From a beta proteobacterium AAP51 (GTDB taxonomy: Bacteria; Pseudomonadota; Gammaproteobacteria; Burkholderiales; Burkholderiaceae_C), in NCBI GenBank assembly GCA_001295905.1, contig LJHT01000034.1, positions 1 through 61,618 on the forward strand: a DNA stretch of 61,618 bases, given 5' to 3'. The notes under the pieces are model-generated. The model did no database searches, had not been told where the DNA came from, and worked only from the letters and a program-made list of their open reading frames with translations. Within the stretch, counting starts at the first letter, position 1, and each line of letters opens with the position of its first letter. Of the stretch, positions 58,946-61,618 are shown in pieces. The position numbers and the translations under genes are program-made.

Positions 58946-60364
58946 TCAAGCAGCCCGCTGCAACGCCAGCACCAGACCGGCCACGGGCTGGCGCTGTTCT
59001 TCCCGCAGCACCAGCGGCCGGGCCTGGCGCACCACCAGGCCGTGCGTGGCGGCCAGCTGGCGCAAGCCGGCCTCGCTGTGGGCGTAACGCAGGCCGCGGT
59101 GCAGGCGGTAGGGCGCCGCGGTCTCGTCGTGCTCCACGGTGAAGGCAAACACCCCGCCCGGGGCCAGCACACGGGCCACGGCATCGAACACCGGCGCCAG
59201 CTCGCCGATGTAGATGAAGACATCGGCCGCCACGATGAGATCGGCCTGCTCGCTCGCCGCGGCACGCGCCTGCAGGTGCTGCACGAGTTCGGCCTCGAAC
59301 ACGGCGTCGTAGTGGCCGCTGGCCCGCGCCTGCGCCACCATGGTGGGCGAGAGATCCACGCCTTCCAGGCGCTGTGCGTGCGGGCGCAGGAAGGCGCCGC
59401 TGAGGCCGCTGCCGCAGCCGAGGTCCAGCGCCAGGCTCGGGCCCCGACCGGGTTCGGCCACTGCGCCGGCCGCCGTGCCTGCGGCCGGCGCAGTGGCGCG
59501 CCAGGCCAGGGCGGCCGTCACCACGGCCTCGTGGCCGCAGTAGCGCAAGGTGCCCACCAGGTGTTCTTCGAAGCCTTCGGCGTAGGGGTCGAAGAGTGCG
59601 CGCACGTAGGCCGGCGGCGCGGTGGCGGGCGGGGCGCCATCGCCGACGGCGGCCGAGAAGTAGGCCAGCATCGCGGCGCTGTCGCTGGTGCTGCCGGCCT
59701 CAACGTCTGCGCCTTCGCCCGCCTGAGCCATCGCCTCGCGCGCACGCTGCAGCGCCTGGCGCGCAAGCGGCGTTTCGCCCAGCTCGTTCAGCAGCAGGCC
59801 CAGCTGCACCCAGGCTTCGGCCAGCTGCGGGTTCGCGGCGACGGCGGCTTCGAAAGCGCTGCGCGCCTCGGGCAGGCGGCCCAGGGTCTGGCAGGTCTGG
59901 CCGCGCAGCAGCTGCGCAGCGGCGTGGCCGGGCTCGGCCGGGCCCTGGTTGGCCAGCAGGGGCTGCAGCGCGACGAGCGCTTCTTCGTGTCGGCCCAGGC
60001 GGTTCAGCACCAGCGCGTGGCGCTGATGCGCAGCAGGCAGCTGGCAGCCCAGGGCGAAGGCGCGCTGCAGGCTGGCCAAGGCTTCGCCCTCGCGGCCCAG
60101 CGCGCTGCAGGCCAGCGCCCGGTGGCACCAAGCGTCGGGCTGCTGCTCATCGGCGGCCAGGGTTTCGTCCAGCACCGCCAAGGCTTCTTCGGGCCGGCCC
60201 AGGTGCAGCAGCACGGCGCCCAGGTTCACCAGCGTCGAAGGGCGGCCGGGCAGCAGCGCCAGCGAATCGCGCAAGGCCGCCTCGGCGCCCGTGGCGTCGC
60301 CGGCCTCGAACAGCGCCACGCCTTGCTGGAAGTGGGCGCGGGCGGTTTCGAAGGTGGTGGTCAT
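58946..60364 (-). CDS. TPR repeat protein fused to a class I SAM-dependent methyltransferase
   Basis: 472 residues from the ATG at 60364; the earlier in-frame Met at 60586 would overlap comM and is rejected. Residues ~1-215 are five or six tetratricopeptide repeats. A linker with AYVRALFDPYAEGFEEHLVGTLRY (in part, ~250) precedes the methyltransferase: motif I LALDLGCGSGLSGAFL (~308), LEGVDLSPTMVAQA (~330), DLIVAADVFIYIGEL (~375). The YxRxLFDxYAxxFExHL motif is typical of the predicted TPR-containing methyltransferase family. Substrate unknown; TPRs probably bind a protein target. Cytoplasmic. It lies 139 nt from comM on the same strand. Confidence 0.88.
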   Translation of the reverse strand: MTTTFETARAHFQQGVALFEAGDATGAEAALRDSLALLPGRPSTLVNLGAVLLHLGRPEEALAVLDETLAADEQQPDAWCHRALACSALGREGEALASLQRAFALGCQLPAAHQRHALVLNRLGRHEEALVALQPLLANQGPAEPGHAAAQLLRGQTCQTLGRLPEARSAFEAAVAANPQLAEAWVQLGLLLNELGETPLARQALQRAREAMAQAGEGADVEAGSTSDSAAMLAYFSAAVGDGAPPATAPPAYVRALFDPYAEGFEEHLVGTLRYCGHEAVVTAALAWRATAPAAGTAAGAVAEPGRGPSLALDLGCGSGLSGAFLRPHAQRLEGVDLSPTMVAQARASGHYDAVFEAELVQHLQARAAASEQADLIVAADVFIYIGELAPVFDAVARVLAPGGVFAFTVEHDETAAPYRLHRGLRYAHSEAGLRQLAATHGLVVRQARPLVLREEQRQPVAGLVLALQRAA

Positions 60365-60503
60365 GGCGGGCGGGGCAAGAGAAGAAAGGATGGTTGTGCG
60401 CAGCGCGCGCAAGCCGAAGGCGCGGCAGTGTAGGTGCGACGCGGGACCTGGTTGCTCGGTTGCGAAGACGCTCGGCTGCACGCCACGCCAGCGCCCATCG
60501 CCC

Positions 60504-61618
60504 TCACCCCGGCAGCACGCGCTGCAACTGCAGGGCTTCCGCCACGTGCGCGGTGCCGATGCGTTCGCTGGCCGCCAGGTCGGCAATGGTGCGCGCCACC
60601 TTCAGGCAGCGGTGTAGGCGGCGGCCGCTCCAGCCCAGGCTGTCGGCGGCGCTGCGCATGAAGCGCGCGGCGGTCTCGTCCAGCGCGCAGTGCTGGTCCA
60701 GCGCGGCCGCGGCCAGCTGGGCATTGGCCTGGCCCTGACGCCCGGTGGCGCGTTCGCGCGCGGCCGCCACGCGGGTGGCCACGGCGGCGCTGGGTTCGCC
60801 CTCGGGCAGGGCCAGCAGCTCGCCGGGCGGTGCGGCCAGCACTTCCACCTGCAGGTCGATGCGGTCGAGCAGCGGCCCCGACAGCCGCCCCTGGTAGCGC
60901 GCCACGGCCTCGGGCGTGCAGCGGCAGGCGCGGCCGCTGCGCGCCGGGGCGCCCAGCCAGCCGCAGGGGCAGGGGTTCATGGCCGCCACCAACTGGAACT
61001 GCGCCGGGAAGCTGGCCCGCCGCGCCGCGCGCGAGATGGTGATGACGCCCGTCTCCAGCGGCTCGCGCAGCGCTTCCAGGGCGGTGCGGGCGAACTGCGG
61101 CAGCTCATCGAGGAAGAGCACGCCGCCATGGGCCATCGAGATTTCCCCCGGCCTTGGCGGCGAGCCCCCGCCCACCAGCGCCACCGCGCTGGCGGTGTGG
61201 TGCGGGCTGCGCAGCGGGCGCTGGGCCAGCGGCAAGGTCTCGGCCACGGTCTGGTTCAGGCCCTGCAGCGCGGCGCTGGCCAGGGCCTCGGCTTCCGACA
61301 GCGGTGGCAGCAGCCCGGACAGGCGCTGCGCCAGCATGCTCTTGCCGGTGCCGGGCGGGCCGATGAGCAGAAGGCTGTGGCCGCCTGCGGCCGCAATCTC
61401 CAGCGCCCGCTTGGCGGCGGCCTGGCCTTTCACGTCGCGCAGGTCGGGCCCCGGCGCGGCCACCCCGCGCGGCCAGGGCACGGCCCTGGGCAGCGGCACG
61501 GCGGCCTCGCCCGGCAGCAGGGCGGCCACCACCTCGGCCAGGTTGCTGGCACCGCGCACCTCCAGGCCCGGCACCTGCGCGGCCGTGCGCGCGCTGGGCG
61601 CCGGCAGCACCAGCGTGG
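60504..61618 (-). CDS. comM: ComM/YifB family Mg-chelatase-like AAA+ ATPase, 5' truncated by window edge
   Basis: About 371 residues of the C-terminal two-thirds are visible; the frame stays open to the last base and the start is outside (TLVLPAPSART at the edge is coding). Walker A GPPGTGKSMLA (~residue 85 of the visible part), RSPHHTAS, LFLDELPQF (Walker B) and the paired-Cys region NPCPCGW...ACRC identify the family. In naturally competent bacteria ComM is a hexameric helicase promoting branch migration of incoming DNA; whether this organism is competent cannot be told here. Confidence 0.9.
   Translation of the reverse strand, partial: TLVLPAPSARTAAQVPGLEVRGASNLAEVVAALLPGEAAVPLPRAVPWPRGVAAPGPDLRDVKGQAAAKRALEIAAAGGHSLLLIGPPGTGKSMLAQRLSGLLPPLSEAEALASAALQGLNQTVAETLPLAQRPLRSPHHTASAVALVGGGSPPRPGEISMAHGGVLFLDELPQFARTALEALREPLETGVITISRAARRASFPAQFQLVAAMNPCPCGWLGAPARSGRACRCTPEAVARYQGRLSGPLLDRIDLQVEVLAAPPGELLALPEGEPSAAVATRVAAARERATGRQGQANAQLAAAALDQHCALDETAARFMRSAADSLGWSGRRLHRCLKVARTIADLAASERIGTAHVAEALQLQRVLPG

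Overview
The window looks like a chromosomal segment from a high-GC betaproteobacterium of the order Burkholderiales, probably near the Rubrivivax/Leptothrix/Roseateles group. This rests on the very high GC, a glucokinase fused to a HexR-type (RpiR family) regulator, a MetH lacking its homocysteine domain behind an S-adenosylhomocysteine (SAH) riboswitch, a PEP-CTERM surface protein and an HPr-rel-A cassette. It is inference from gene content; no rRNA, tRNA, CRISPR array, IS element or prophage gene was seen.

Layout. 1-4674: C-terminal part of a giant PEP-CTERM protein. 4690-10240 (minus): rep helicase and a DUF1501/DUF1800 secreted pair. 10519-12366: chemoreceptor. 12420-15340 (minus): metH with its riboswitch. 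15384-18674: divergent glk-hexR fusion and stand-alone glk. 18920-26746: a small secreted Lys/Ala-rich peptide, TonB-dependent receptor, flavin-dependent halogenase, DUF6445 protein and S9 peptidase. 26777-30325: MATE exporter, orphan ParA-like ATPase, secreted esterase and a small membrane protein. 30333-39516 (minus): a compact operon malK-malE-malF-malG and two secreted GH13 enzymes. 39738-47751: malQ, an MFS exporter, a secreted amylase (minus) and a pullulanase. 47789-51521: lipocalin, then a four-gene cassette (Tat-type exported protein, PqqD-like, HprK-like kinase, nucleotidyltransferase). 51590-61618: xdhC-like gene, a lemA/TPM operon, hemE, priA, an ArsC-family gene, a TPR-methyltransferase fusion and the end of comM.

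Most of 15-48 kb forms one maltodextrin/starch pathway. Outer-membrane uptake by a TonB receptor is followed by periplasmic hydrolysis (four GH13 enzymes), MalEFGK import, MalQ disproportionation and glucose phosphorylation by two glucokinases. No MalT or LacI-type regulator is present. Instead four perfect TGTAG-N5-CTACA palindromes and three degenerate ones lie in the promoter regions of these transcription units. They resemble the HexR operator, and HexR is encoded in the same locus fused to glucokinase, so I infer a local HexR regulon that includes maltodextrin use.

The best candidates for poorly described biology are the HPr-rel-A cassette with its probable exported substrate, the HexR/maltodextrin wiring, the duplicated insert in the SAH riboswitch, and a chemoreceptor tail where a hexanucleotide repeat leads to a CheR-tether-like pentapeptide.
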